DNA of 64,000 nucleotides from Pisaster brevispinus (lineage: Eukaryota > Echinodermata > Asteroidea > Forcipulatida > Asteriidae). The translations under genes and the position numbers were made by a program. Below are positions 8,809 through 20,562 of this stretch, in pieces. How positions within the stretch are numbered: position 1 is the first letter of the stretch; the number at the start of each line of letters is the position of its first letter. The notes under the pieces are model-generated. The model was not told where the DNA came from and made no database searches. It was given only the letters and a program-made list of their open reading frames with translations. The DNA lies in assembly GCA_023634235.1 (NCBI GenBank), contig JAMKCF010000028.1, positions 2,102,001 to 2,166,000 of the forward strand, given 5' to 3'.

Positions 8809-11800
8809 CTGTGAAAACCGACCAAATAACCGAAAGGCATTGCAATGTCGTCATTGTGATATGGAGGGGGTGCCTCCAGATATGTGTTTGGTGGGTTGAG
8901 GGTAACATTTGGTTAAGATGGACTGTAGTACGGTGATTGAGAAGTGCCGATGGCTGTATTAGTTATACCCGAGCATGGATAAACTAAGACTGGCTGGTTC
9001 TGCGCTGTAACTGAGGAAGTGCCCCGTGCCTTTGTTAACCGAAAAGAAGAAATTGGTTCAATGTTCAAAGCGACCTGCAGTACGCCTTGCGGTAGCAACA
9101 CCATGGACATATACAAGTTGTGGTGGTGCTGGAAATGATAGGCGGGGTTAACAGTCTGACGTTTGTATCAGTTATTTATCTTCTCGCAGTGGTCTCCCCA
9201 TTACGGAGCTCGGGAAGGGACAGTGGAAGAAAAACATTATGCAGGGGCTAATTTGTTCGCACGGTTTAGTAATCCGTTCGAACGAATTAACAATCTGTTC
9301 GAACGAATTAGTAACTCGTTCGCACGGTTTAATAGTCCGTTCGAACGAATTAGTAATCTGTTCGCACGGTTAAGTAATCTGTTCGGACGGGCGAAAACAA
9401 AGTTCTCCGTACCCCCATCGGTTTCAGCCAAGAGAGTTGTTTCGCTCAATGGGACCGAACGAATTTGCAGCATTGGCCACATGGACATAGACTGTTTATT
9501 AAATTCGTTCGTGGTTTGTCAGTGTTTGCGGCATAAACAAAAAAGTATTTTTTGGTGAGGCTGGTGACTGGTTTTCACATTCATTCCAGCCATTTCAATG
9601 TCCCCAAACTGACTGAGCAGTTGACTGAGAAGTGCTAAGTGATGTAAGTGAGATGGTCTACACTTTAGACTGGTGTGGGCATCTTGTTTTCCTTCTATTT
9701 GACCCAAGGTAACCAAACCGAGGCTGGAGGGGAAAAAGATCGCTTTCATGATTTTGAGAAATAGAACATTGACGAGCTTACCCGGGTATTGGTTGTGTTT
9801 GAGCGGCAGATACAGCGGAGACAGGCGTAGAGAATGATCAAGCCAATTACGCATCCAACAACTAGGCCTAATATGGCTAGCCCACGTAATCCGGGAACAT
9901 TGTATGCTGACGACAAAAATAAAAGTACTACAATTAGTTTGAACTGATTATTATTTCACTGATGTACATGCGTGATAAGCTGTGCTGGATGAGCTGTGAC
10001 TGTTCTGACCAAGCACGGACTCTATTGGTAGGCCTATAGCACTTGCAACACGCCTTGTGCACCTCGGTTGCTTTACGCATCCTATCGTCGGATCGCGCCT
10101 CGAACTGACGTACGGGTTAAAAATCACACAAAATTTGGTAAATCGGCTTGTATTGATACTCATTACCGGTACTGTTAACATTTTCCAGCAAGTTTTGGGA
10201 CCTACTTGTAATTACAAATCATGTTACACCAACTACCGTTGGCTGTGAGTTGATTTTGAACAACTGAGACAAGATAAAAACTCACAATCTTCATTATCCT
10301 CACCGCAGACGACACTCGCATCTTCGTTATGGTCACAGTTATGACTGCTTGCCGCCGGGCACTCTCTCAGGTTACTCTCCCAGCCAGTGCAGGCGACATT
10401 GTCCAGAACTATTTCCCCGCTACCCTGGCCGAAGTAGGCTGAAGATCTGGCTGATGTTGCACTTCCCATGCCGAGCTGTCTACACACCACTTTAGCATCG
10501 TTGATGTCCCAATCGTCATCACATACTGTTCCCCATGCACCGTTTAAATACAACTCAACACGGCCCTCAAAATGGACGGTACCATCCGCAAGCCGCACAT
10601 CATAATCCCCTGTGTAGAAGAGTTACAAATTTCATGAACGACTTCTGTGATAAAGTTTGCGTGCAGTAAAACATGACCCAATAACCGTGCCTAAAACACA
10701 TCATCCAGCCATGTTCGTCTTTACTTTTTTGGTATTACGGAACCTATTGGTTGTGTGGATCGTGTTTGATGAAAACTGGATTTTGGGCCCTTAAAAGAAA
10801 ATCATATAATCATCAAAAAGAGCTAAGTTTAAGATTTATCTTAACTGTACACCAATCCTTGTATCCAGAGTGTGATGTCAACAATACAAACGATTGTGGC
10901 AATACTGACAGCTCATCTTAAGATGAATCTTTAGTGCTTTATGAAGTCGAGCCCGGGCGAAAAAAAAACCCAACAAACAAAAATACATACAGCAGTTTTT
11001 AAATTAAATTAGAATTACTACGAAAAAGGCAACCGAAACCTAGGGATTGTTTTTAAAGCGAACCAAATCACCATGTAAAAAAGATCAATCCCATTACAAA
11101 AAAGAAGCGTATAAAAATAACAAACAAATTCATGCCTCTCTAAACAAATTCTACAGTAATGGTTATGGGAGGAAAAGAACGAAAAAGAAAGAACGAAACA
11201 TGTATTCACCCCTTGAACATAACTGACAGAAACAATGCTGTAATATATCACACCCCACCACGTAATACCGACTGCAGTTGGCGGTGAGTTTGTTTTGAAT
11301 AGTTATTCAAGATTAAAAAAAAACCATACAATATTCATTATTCCCGCTGCAAATAACACCGGCATCTTCACTATGGCCACAGTTATGACTGGTTGCCGGA
11401 CACTCTCTCAGGTTACTCTCCCAGCCAGTACAGGCGACGTTGTCCAGAACTATTTCCCCGCTACCCTGGCCGAAGTAGGCAAACATTTCGGCTGATGTTG
11501 CGCTGCCCAAGCCGAGCTGTCCACACACCACTTTAGCATCGTTGATGTCCCAATCGTCATCACATACTGTTCCCCATGCACCGTTGACATACACCTCAAC
11601 ACGGCCTTCTAATTGGCTGCTACCATCCACAAGTCGTATATCATAATCCCCTGTGTAGAAGAGTAACACAATGTCCCGAGGGGTCCATTCATTCAATTTT
11701 GCGTGCCTATACATTACCCTAAATAGAAAACTCATTTAATGTTTATTATTTTAAAGATTTTAATGACGCAAAAGCCTGACAAACCTTGCACATAATAAAA

Positions 11801-14800
11801 TGTGCCCCACATAACCCCAAGGCATTTGAGGCCAAAGACTTCAACCTCAAAATAATTTGAGCCATCTCTCAACCACATTAAACAAATCGGGCCTAAACGA
11901 GGCGAGAGTTAAGCCCCCAAAACCTTGGCGCCTGACACATCATTTTGCTATGTAACCTTTCAGTAAAGACACTTGTAGTTAACTTATCGTTACCAAATTG
12001 ATCATAATTCGAAAGGTGTGTACTTCCGGAGCTAATTGATTTTGCTTCTATAGCCCCAAGACGATATCACTTGAATTGCTTATAAAATTATTATACACAG
12101 GAAAACTCCTGGATTCCAGGGAAAAAGCTATCATTCTTGGGAGCAGTGTTAATTCATTTTATCGCATGAACGATAAATTACGTTGTTTTGGACATAATCC
12201 AAAAACGGGCTAGCCACACTTCTCTTTCCCAGTCGGCAGAGCTGACTTTTACGCAAATTGCTTATGTGAATCTTTGACCAATCAGGTTGGAATCTGGATC
12301 AAGCAAAAGCGTCCGTTTTCACGCAAAGGCAGGAAGGCTCACTTATAGTCGCAGCTTTATTGTTGTTAACCCCGGAAGATTATTATAGGCCTATAGTCAG
12401 TGTTCATTTTCACAAAGAAATTGTATTAAGCGTGAAATGAACAGAGGGTGGCGATGTGGTCAAAATTCCCTAGGAATTTTTGAGGGGGGGGGGGTTATTC
12501 CCTGGGAAGTGGCTATGTCATGTGAACGGGGCTAAAATAAACGTGCAAGCTTGGTCCAATATCCATGACTGGGCTGGGACTCTGGACCCACACCCGTCAG
12601 AACTTCATTTCAACGCATAGGACAACTCAACAACTCTTGAAACAAGTTTTTATGAGAGATTACCTAACATATCACAAGGCCACGGACGGCCACTTCGAGA
12701 TGAGGGCTACACTTAACTGATTTGGGCTATTGACCCAGATCAGCTGCCACCATCCAGGGGCATTTTGCCACCTACTCCTGGGGCTGAAACAGGGTTACCC
12801 CCCTTCACAGTCCGTATTTGGAATGTAGACATGGGTATCATCCACATATGAGCCTGGCTGGTGGAGCAAAATGCATTCCTTTTCAACTTTTTAAGTTTTA
12901 CATATGCAACCTCCCAGCCAGCCGTAAGTTCAATCTCAGCATCATCAGCTGCAGTACCAATCTCCCTTCCAGGCTTACCTACGGTTGTACCTACCCGCAA
13001 GGTTACTTTGTACTTATAGTTACTTCCTATTATCCATCAGCTTCAAATATCACTCAACGGATGATATTGTGCATATATTTTTTTTGTTATTTATCTTTAA
13101 ATGATGTCAGTTATATGACTGGTATCTTTTAAAAATCTTTATCCAAGACAAAAATTGACCTACCTATACCTGGGCTCGAATTGCTACAGACCACACCAGC
13201 ATCTTCACTGTGGCCACAGTTGTGACTTGATGAATGTGGGCATTGGGCGATGTTACTCTCCGTGCCTGCACATGCGACATCATCCAAAACTATGTCTCCA
13301 CTACCCTCACCAAAATGGGCTGATAATTTGGCTGATATTGCACTTGAAAAGCCGAGCTGTGTACACACCACTGTAGCATCGCTGATGTCCCAACCATCGT
13401 CGCACACTGTTCCCCATGCACCGTTGACATACACCTCAACACGTCCTTCTGAGGTGGTGCTTCCTCCGCTTAGGCGCACAGAATGTTCTAGTTCACACAA
13501 CACAACATGTTTTTTTAGACTTGTGGACAAGTCGCTAAATGTCTGTCGCGGTGACAGCGAAACAGCTCTCTCGCAACTTTATCGCAAGACTGCTGCTCTG
13601 CGCGAGAACTAAGGCCGTGTCCGAAACGGCGACTTCGGCTACAGCTACGGCTAGATCGCGCGCGTCTGCCTATTCTTCAACACTGGCAGACGCGCTGATC
13701 TAGCTGTAGCTGTAGCCGAAGTCGCTGTTTCGGACACGGCCTTACTGCTCTCACGACTACGGAATTTAACCGCAGTATGTCTCGCGCAGAGCAGCACATG
13801 TCTAAAAATGTATGTCAAATTAACAAGTAATGTATTGAGAGAGAAATGTCACGAGAATCGCGAGTGCAACAGACCAGGCAATCAAGAAGTTCAGAGCTCG
13901 CTTTTACAAATTGTTACTTGCAAGATTACTCAAGATTACGAGCTTGCCGTTTAGCATGCGTTGTGCCCTCTGTTGGTTAAGTGTGCTTGATAATAGAGGG
14001 GAATTTTGGGGAGGTTCTGATCAGACTATGTCTACAGTTTCGGAGTAAAATGAGAAGCTCTCGTAATTTACCTCTGCCTCCGAGCCTACCTTTGTCAAAG
14101 AAAAGACACTAACTCGCCTGTGATAGAATGAACATACTCAAGACAGTTCCAAGCAAAGTTTTTCTTTCATACCATAGAGAATAGACCACAGTGACCCGTG
14201 CAGTTGATCGCTTCGGAACAGTTGGTCTCGAGTTAAGAGCTAATGCTATATAAATTTGAAAGGCTAGTCTAAAAGAAATGAGGTATATTGTGAAAGGGCA
14301 ATAACAGGAATGTAGGGAATGATTGAACTTTAAAACTTTTGCGAACGCTTTCTTTTGTGGTGTGTACATGTGTGTTTGTATTCGTTGAACAAAGTGAATC
14401 CCCATTAAGTGACAAACATCATGTAGGTACCTATGCCCTGAATGCAAGTTACACCAGCATCTTCATAATGACCGCAATTGTGACTCGTTGAAAATAAGCA
14501 TTGGCCGATGGTCGTCTCTGTGCCTGCACAAGCGACATCATCCAAAACTATGTCTCCACTACCTTCACCAAAAAAGGCTGACATCTTGGCTGATGTTGCA
14601 CTTGAATAGCCAAGCTGTGTACAGACCACTGTGGCATCATTTATGTCCCAATGGTCATCACACACTGTTCCCCATGCACCGTTTAGATACACCTCAACAC
14701 GTCCTTCTGCGCTGGTGCTTCCTCCAGCAAGTCGTACAGAATACAAATCTATGCAAGAAAAAAGCCAGAGATAAAGTTTGTAAGTATTACATGAACAATG

Positions 14801-15396
14801 CTACCCATATACATGTACTTGGTTGTGTCAGGAAGCGCCCGTAGACTCCCGAAGTAAAATACACATGTGTGGTTGATGGAAAAAACCCAAATTCACGCTT
14901 CGCTGGGTTTGTGAATTTTACCTTGCCATCAGTATTCACGCCACGAATATTGACGTCACTTTTTACGACTTGACGCACGAGTCGTGAATTTTGTTCAGAA
15001 TAATATGGCGTCAATATTCACGATTTGTCGCAAAAGTTGTAAATGTTGTCACGGACATTGATATCAGTATTTATGTTCGACGTTCCTTCCTCACGGCCAC
15101 CATGCTTTTTCCCCAGATGTAACATTTAAAATTCGTGCCATCGCATAATTAAAATAAACAACTCTAATAGTGCCACAAACTTTACCTCACATGGTGATTA
15201 TGCTAATTTTCAGATTAAAAAAAAACCCATCTTCGATCTTATTGATCTTGATCTTTAAAATTATAATTAAGAGGTGAAAAATCTGTGAAGAGTATGACTG
15301 ACCCTGTCCAAGTGTCTCTTTAACGTGTTGAATGCTTATTATAATGATGTAGTTGATGACTGCTGCGGATAAACTCCATGACGGTAGGATCTTCAT
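8332..15396 (-). CDS. SRCR gene B: 4-SRCR single-pass receptor
   Basis: Predicted coding exons in transcript order: 15303-15396, 14431-14748, 13164-13487, 11330-11650, 10286-10609, 9782-9906 and 8332-8808 (1,983 nt, about 660 aa). All junction phases agree: 1-1 around each SRCR exon, 0 before the tail. Parts: signal peptide (residues 1-31), four SRCR domains (32-460), one transmembrane helix (about 469-490) and a proline-rich cytoplasmic tail (503-660). SRCR proteins act as scavenger or immune receptors in animals; a surface-receptor role here is inferred. It is the shorter paralog of gene A, on the same strand 5.4 kb away, with related introns. An alternative, nonsense-carrying tail copy lies just upstream of the tail exon. 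Confidence 0.82.
8809..9029 (-). pseudogene. Duplicated tail-exon start with nonsense codon
   Basis: A second tail-exon start with its own acceptor (CAAAG at the 9030 boundary) opens with Ala-Arg-Gly and follows the gene A tail for about 38 residues to SPYYSPS. There a TAA replaces the CAA (Gln) of gene A. The frame after the stop still resembles gene A and keeps LNPPNTY and APPPYHNDD, then runs directly into the acceptor of the intact tail exon. If spliced in, it would give a truncated tail of about 38 residues. Confidence 0.75.
9250..9392. repeat. 21-bp minisatellite in gene B intron
   Basis: Six or more units near GTTCGAACGAATTAGTAATC occur at exact 21-bp steps (TTCG cores at 9256, 9277, 9298 and on). 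Because 21 is a multiple of three, a 7-residue repeat is open on both strands. It lies in the intron between the tail and transmembrane exons. Confidence 0.85.
9782..9906 (-). CDS. Gene B exon 6: transmembrane helix
   Basis: Acceptor GTCGTCAG and donor GTAAGC bound 125 nt in phases 1 and 0. After a short YNVPG stalk the exon encodes about 22 hydrophobic residues ([19 protein letters not shown]), then Cys-Leu-Arg-Cys-Ile-Cys-Arg and an NTTNTR end. The Arg-Cys-rich flank suggests the cytoplasmic side and possible palmitoylation. It matches the gene A exon in length, phase and NT-x-x-N-T ending. Confidence 0.85.
10286..10609 (-). CDS. Gene B exon 5: SRCR domain 4
   Basis: A 324-nt phase 1-1 exon with acceptor TTCTACACAG and donor GTGAGT. 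It encodes [54 protein letters not shown]: the full SRCR fold signature with six cysteines. It is the membrane-proximal, type 2 form (R-L-x-D-G start, LGMGSATSA), closest to domain 3 of this gene and domain 6 of gene A. Confidence 0.92.
10797..10960. repeat. Small interspersed element, TTAAGAT family
   Basis: Lies in the intron between SRCR exons 3 and 4 of gene B. Its AGATTTATCTTAACTGT and CATCTTAAGATGAATC blocks match the copy at about 55275-55435. Partial inverted symmetry suggests a small DNA element. Its right end, GAGCCCGGGCGA, only resembles a tRNA T-arm by chance. Confidence 0.5.
11330..11650 (-). CDS. Gene B exon 4: SRCR domain 3
   Basis: A 321-nt phase 1-1 exon with acceptor TTCTACACAG and donor GTATGG. 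Type 2 domain: [15 protein letters not shown] start, [20 protein letters not shown] middle, [18 protein letters not shown] end; six cysteines, including the conserved WGTVCDD and EDAGVxC motifs. Its 5' half and upstream intron match the 5' half of SRCR domain 5 in gene A. Confidence 0.92.
11651..13163 (-). other. Gene B intron between SRCR exons 2 and 3
   Basis: Parts match the gene A intron upstream of SRCR exon 6, for example ATTCCCTGGGAAGTGGCTA at about 12496 and again near 24611. It carries a G-run at 12484-12494. An 86-codon minus-strand frame at 12740-13000 has no known domain or fitting splice phase and is not called as an exon. Confidence 0.55.
13164..13487 (-). CDS. Gene B exon 3: SRCR domain 2
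   Basis: A 324-nt phase 1-1 exon ending at donor GTAGGT. Type 1 domain: [14 protein letters not shown] start, [45 protein letters not shown]; six cysteines. The acceptor GAACTAG has a poor pyrimidine tract, and the first codons are one shorter than in sister exons, so the 5' edge is the least certain part. Confidence 0.85.
13591..13797. repeat. Foldback element in gene B intron
   Basis: Near-perfect arms of about 58 bp (13611-13670 and 13684-13744, starting AAGGCCGTGTCCGAAACG) are separated by about 15 bases. An outer pair, CTGCTCTGCGCGAGA at 13591-13605 and its complement at 13783-13797, extends the fold. It is probably a non-autonomous DNA element and lies between SRCR exons 1 and 2. Confidence 0.85.
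14431..14748 (-). CDS. Gene B exon 2: SRCR domain 1
   Basis: A 318-nt phase 1-1 exon with acceptor TCTTGCATAG and weak donor GTACCT. Type 1 domain ([59 protein letters not shown]), six cysteines. It is the membrane-distal domain and joins directly to the signal-peptide exon in phase 1, giving a short mature N terminus. Confidence 0.88.
15303..15396 (-). CDS. Gene B exon 1: signal peptide
   Basis: ATG at 15394-15396 opens 31 codons plus one base: a basic start (MKILPSW) and a hydrophobic core ([11 protein letters not shown]) typical of an ER signal peptide. It ends CAG-G before a GTCAGT donor in phase 1, the phase the SRCR exons need. An almost identical exon lies at 38563-38656 at the head of gene A, which supports this as the true start of each gene. 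The cleavage site is not obvious. Confidence 0.78.
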
Positions 15397-17681
15397 GATG
15401 TTGGAGTTGGAGTCAACTGTTAATTAGCATCAGTTTCACATCCAAACCACCAGGGCTGACCGACTCACCTCCTGATAACAAGAAATTCTCAGCAAAATTA
15501 TTACTTGTCATTATTCGTTTGAAACCTCGTCCAGTCATGTACTAGATTTATGATGATTGAACTTGCAGTTGGTTTATCGAATATTTTAAATATCAACTTG
15601 GTTGTAATGCAGTCATTTCCATGGATGTATGGGATTGCTGAGAAATTGTTGAACTTGCATTTGAATTATCTAGTATGAAGTATAATTGTTCGAGTGTGAC
15701 GCAGTGAATTTCGTGGCCTAAAGATTGTTGATTTGATGGTTCTCATACTTTAGGAAGATTAGTTATTTCGTTGAAACGGTTGCAGTTTAGGTTCTTATAT
15801 TAAATTGTGTCTAATATTTTCTCGACTTTTACCATCTTTGTTTAGTTAGCCTACAGACATATGACATCTTGCAAGTACTATATACAATTAGTATACATTT
15901 CTGAAAAGACATTCATGAATTCGGCGGGTTGGACTCCTCGTCTTCATGTCATTGCGGCCTGCAACGGAGAAACCCAACCTAAGCTAGGGGTATAGTCATT
16001 TGACCAGTTCGGGATCATTGACCAGTTCCAGATCACTTTAACTTTGCAAAAACCACATAATTAAATTGCTTCTCACATGCTCTGTTGACTGTTGATACAT
16101 GTTAAGAATAACATCCAATAAACCAACATACCCAAAATATGGTGCCAAACGTTAAAACTTCTCACGTTCCTGACCTTTAAAATTTGAACGCCAACTGGTC
16201 AAACAGGTGACGATACTTTTCTTAAGCCTCTTCAAAAGTGTTAATCTTTTTGTCAGCGGATACTTGGTGAGTTTTATGACATGTTTAGGTAGACTGCTCA
16301 ACCTTTTTGTTGAAAATGTCAAAAAGACTGCAACAAAAAACAACGTGAATTCAAAAAGTGATCCAGAATTGGTCAAACGACTGTATTTAGCCTTGGTAGG
16401 ACGCCAGTATCCGTTGCACTCCGTTGCACTCCGTTGCACTCCGTTGCACTCCGTTGCCTTGTATTTAACAGAGGTCAACCATGCCGATCAGGGCTAGGGT
16501 ACCGCAAGTTAAGATTTTGAATTGCAATGTTTCACTTACCGTGTTTCCTCCACCCCTGTGACTGCACGCCTTCCCATCAACAAATGCATTTTACATAAAA
16601 AATCATATTAAAAAAAATAAATAAAATAAAAAAATAAATAAAATGCTGCCAGACTCTGATTCAAAAAAATATGTTGACGGGTACTAAATCAAGGACCCTG
16701 TGAAGACATTGTATACAAGGTAATGATTTCTGTCTCCGACAGGCAAGGAAGTCAGAGAAAAACGTTGACGCCACGGAAAATAAAATAAAAATGAATACAA
16801 TGAAAATAAAGAGAATCCAAGCATAGTTATGAAAAAACGTTTTGGCATTGAAAGCGACGCTGGGTGTGCAAAACGCCTAACGCACGCGTATTTTTATAAC
16901 ACGACACGTAAAACGCACTACGCACGCGTATATAACGCGTGAAAGAAACAAACTTGCGCACTTTGAAATGGTCCCAATCACAGACCCCTTGCCATTGATC
17001 TCCATTAATATTGATGGAGATCAATGCCCCTTGCATTGGCCGCCATCGTTGATGAAACGTACACGCCTTCACTTTTCCCTTGTATGTCATTTAAGATGGC
17101 GGCCACTGACGTCAAGTGCAACCCATTGATGCAATCCATCTATAGACCTTTCTTTTGCAACGTCACAGCCCAATATTTTGCCAACCCAGGCTGGAAAACC
17201 ATGGAAAGCCATAAATGCAAAACAAAAACAGATAACTACAGTTTGTAACAATGGTACACAAATATTCAAAAATAGTGTTGAATTTATTGGAAACAAAGCA
17301 ACCGATCATGGGAGGTATTTTATTTAATTAATAGTTTGCCGAAAATGTTGAATTTGGTTAAAACATCTGTTAACACGATTGAATGTTTTACTAACATTCG
17401 GCGGTCCATGCCAACCAGCGCGGTTTGTTTATCAACAATGGAAAGGTCTATTAGGTATTTTATATCAGCCTCGCTACCATGGGAAGCGCGCCGTATCGAT
17501 ACATCTCGTGTGAGCGAGCAAGGCATGCTGGGAACAAATGGCGCGGCGAGATCGATCACCCCTGGGTACAAGGTTGAGGTATTATTGTAATGTCTGAGGT
17601 CCCAAATGCTGGTTCATACGCACAAGACTTGCGCTCTGTATTAATTAGCAGATAAAACATAGATAAAATATAATTATTTGG
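15397..17681. other. Intergenic upstream of gene B
   Basis: No gene is recognised. The promoter of gene B should lie near 15400-15700, but no TATA box or initiator stands out. CG-containing repeats near 16860-17050 recur around 54820-54880, and TGATCTCCATTAAT near 16998 recurs near 43468 and 46960. Confidence 0.45.
16408..16457. repeat. 10-bp minisatellite GTTGCACTCC, about 5 copies
   Basis: The unit CCGTTGCACT is repeated almost perfectly four to five times, ending CCGTTGCCTTG. Confidence 0.9.
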
Positions 17682-17932
17682 GTTTGAACAAAGAAAAATT
17701 GACTGGAGCGGGACTTGAACCAACGACCTCCGGATTAACGTATCGGTGCTCTACCAACTGAGCTAGCCAGCCCTATATTGGCGGTCTCCCTATTAGTCAA
17801 TATCTTTGTTCGGAGGTGCCAGTCAGAAGCCATTCAACCGTTAGCTGCCGTGTAGCCAGGGATCACACCCAAGTTTATGATACAACCTGGGAAGCGGCAG
17901 CCAAGGGATCACCTTAAGGGGATGCGACTTTT
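17682..17932 (-). mobile_element. tRNA-bearing SINE-like repeat, copy a
   Basis: Minus-strand copy of a roughly 250-bp repeat also found at about 59330 and 60708. Order in its own sense: GTCGCATCCCCTTAAGGTGATCCC, about 160 bp of body, then a tRNA-like segment (17773-17700) with A box (TAGCTCAGTTGG), B box (GGTTCAAGTCCC) and pairing acceptor ends GGGCTGG/CCAGTC, then TTTTTCTTTGTTC. The tRNA-like part is at the 3' end, unlike ordinary tRNA-headed SINEs. Confidence 0.8.
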
Positions 17933-17946
17933 TAATATTATATATC

Positions 17947-18016
17947 AAGTAATAAACCACAAAGGAAACTGACTGGGTAAATGTATCCAGCCAGTTTCCT
18001 TTATGGTTTATTACTT
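17947..18016. repeat. Hairpin, 25-bp arms
   Basis: AAGTAATAAACCACAAAGG at the left pairs with CCTTTATGGTTTATTACTT at the right, with about 18 bases between the arms. It abuts SINE-like copy a. Confidence 0.8.
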
Positions 18017-19118
18017 AAAATATAATTATACTCAATATAATAGAGAGCAATGGATAAAACACAAGTGTCTGAAGAATTTGCAAAATGGTGTCTGTAGCCT
18101 TTGTCTGTCTTTATGTTCATGAATTCTTTTCTGAATTAGGCCTAAACCTCGCAAAATGTGCACGGAAAAGGGATTTTAACTAATCCTCGTCCTCTGTCTC
18201 CAAATTATGAACAGAATCTGTTCAGAATTGACTCAGACATAAGTAAGCGACCCCCTCTCGTCCCATTACAGACACTACATCGACTACACATAAGCAAGCA
18301 ACTCCCTCTCGTCCCATTACAGACACTACACTGTATGCACAAAATGACATCCCCAAACAAAACACATGCAACCAACGCGGATCGAAGTTCAAATCGGTCA
18401 CGTGGATACATTGGATCTTAGGTTCAGGCGGTCTGTGAAAAAGGTTGGCTGGGTCGGCTTTTAATGAATGACCTTCAACTTACACAAAATAACATGTTTT
18501 AAAATCACACAGCTACCAGTCCAACATACACAATATTTGAAGCTGTCAAAACTGAAAGCTCAATTTGCAGTAAGAAACACACTCCAACCATGGCGTTCCA
18601 CCATCTAACGCAATATTCTAATAACTATTCAAAAAAACTTGCTTCAAAGACAGCCCCCGCCAGTTTCAAGAATAAACAAAAAACACATAGTTTTTACAGA
18701 CGGGGACGCGCCTCGCCTTTTGGAGAGTTTTGATTTGTATTCTTTTGGTAAGTTGATAAACATTTTGGCTACAATTAATTTAAAAATCGGGACAGCTGCT
18801 GGAACACAACATAATGACAAGGCGGAATGCTAGATCCTCACTTCAACAAGGTGTATACTTTGATTTATGAAAGCTCAATCGGTAGTAAAAGTAGAAAAAA
18901 AACGGCCATGCTAAGGACGTGTAGTGACAAAAGTATACATTAAAATATTAACATACTTGTGTAAACAACTCTGTGTGAATATAAAGACAACCTTAAAAAT
19001 ATATGTTAAGCTGCTATGTTTATATATACATGTACATTAAAAATCTGAATATATTTGGTTGAAAAGGGTATATTAAAATACATACATGTATATATATAGA
19101 TATGTTTGTGCTTGTTTA

Positions 19119-19228
19119 TGCCTCTAACGCAGGTCCGGTTTGGACCGAAAGCTAAGGCCATCTCCCCTACTAATTAATAGGGGAAATGGCCTTAGCTGTC
19201 GATCCAAACCGGACCTTCGTCAGAGGCA
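19119..19228. repeat. Long hairpin, about 50-bp arms
   Basis: Left arm TGCCTCTAACGCAGGTCCGG and right arm CCGGACCTTCGTCAGAGGCA pair around a short ACTAATTAATA loop, with few mismatches. Probably a foldback MITE or a recent palindrome. Confidence 0.85.
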
Positions 19229-20499
19229 CCTTAACACCTTAAAGAACTAAACAATTACGTAAAAAGGGAGTACTGAAACCTGTTTTGCATGACAATTGAC
19301 AATAGTGAAATATAGGTTTTATATAGAATACTTGAAAATCCTTGTCAAAAAGCTAATGTGAGAAATATAGTATATAATATTGGTTATTTAAAAGGCAAAA
19401 AAATAACTAAGAAGCTTGAAACTGAAAAAACAAACAAAACAACACCCTGCAGTAAAACAAAACAATTTAGTTAAAAAGTATGTGCAGAATCCATGGTGTA
19501 ACTACAAACTTATTGTCACCAAGCAAACCTCATCATTTGTAAGATTCAAGAAGCACATGTATATATACATAAATCACAAGCTGCATACATGAAACTGCAA
19601 AACACACTATATTAAAAATATCCTATATTTTAAAATTAAACGGAAGGGCCCGCCACCCCCTCCAGACAAACAATGGTGCACTCTCTTAAAGATTTACCTT
19701 AGTTTGGTCAATGGGAGGAGTCAACACAAAGCAATGAGCTTCATCTTCAGACGAGTTGTCAATATTACCATAGTGAGTTGTCACACTTTGATTGGCACTT
19801 CATATCAATTGGCTCTTTGTGAAGTCGAACCCTTGTTTACTGATGTTTCCGCGGTACAGAACCAAAATCCATCATGGAGATCCCCTTGCAGTCTACACTC
19901 CCGGCCAAAATGCTTGGGCCGGGTGACACAAAACATACCCTTCCTCCGTAAAGGTTGATGGACCAATTTTTACCCCAAAAGATATCTTTTTTGTTGTTGA
20001 TTTTTTTCTTTCTTTGAATACATTTTAACAGATGACGCTGTTTCAACACGAAAAACATACAACAACTTTAGCATATGCCATGGGCAATACATGTAACATG
20101 CCAAATGGTGTGCATGGCTGGCGGCAGAAAGATAAAGTCCAGATCGGGATGAAATTCATTTTTAAAAAAGTGTTTACTACCACTTGTCATCAGCAGGCTA
20201 TTGAGTATCGAAATAAAAGCTCTCTTGAATCTATAAAAATAGCTACTTAAAATACACATCTAAATTTTCGGGTCAAATCGGCTCAAATTAGACCAAGCCT
20301 TTTTGGTATTTACTCAATCATGCATTTAGATGTTGGTCACATTGATTAAACAATATGGGATTCTTTTATCCCCCAGTGAAAATATACGTTCTTATATCAA
20401 AGCACACAACACATAGATCCGTGTCATTTGATTATAGTTGAGCATGCGTCCATGTACTACTTTATCTTGTTCCCTAAGAACAAATCTACACAGCCAGTA

Positions 20500-20562
20500 G
20501 ATATACACATGGTGTTACCGCAAACCGAATACACTGATACCTCACCATGCAGAGCCTCAAAA
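20500..20562. repeat. Interspersed repeat, TGGTGTTACCGCAAAC family
   Basis: CACATGGTGTTACCGCAAAC and CTGATACCTCACCATGCA recur near 62325-62375 (partial) and 62868-62935 in the helicase introns. No coding content; type unknown. Confidence 0.6.

Noticed and set aside
9163..9558. 131-codon plus-strand frame as a gene
   Set aside because: Its centre is the 21-bp minisatellite and the rest lies in the gene B intron without supporting signals.
10940..10965. GAGCCCGGGCGAAAA resembling the 3' end of the valine tRNA
   Set aside because: The sister repeat at about 55435 has a diverged AATCAAGCTCTGG here, so the match is explained by the interspersed element and is too short to be a tRNA relic.
12740..13000. 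86-codon minus-strand frame in a gene B intron as an extra exon
   Set aside because: No SRCR or other known domain, no phase 1-1 splice sites, and no counterpart in gene A.
16152..16497. Opposed frames of about 100 codons near the GTTGCACTCC repeat
   Set aside because: Openness comes partly from the 10-bp repeat; no similarity to known proteins was recognised.
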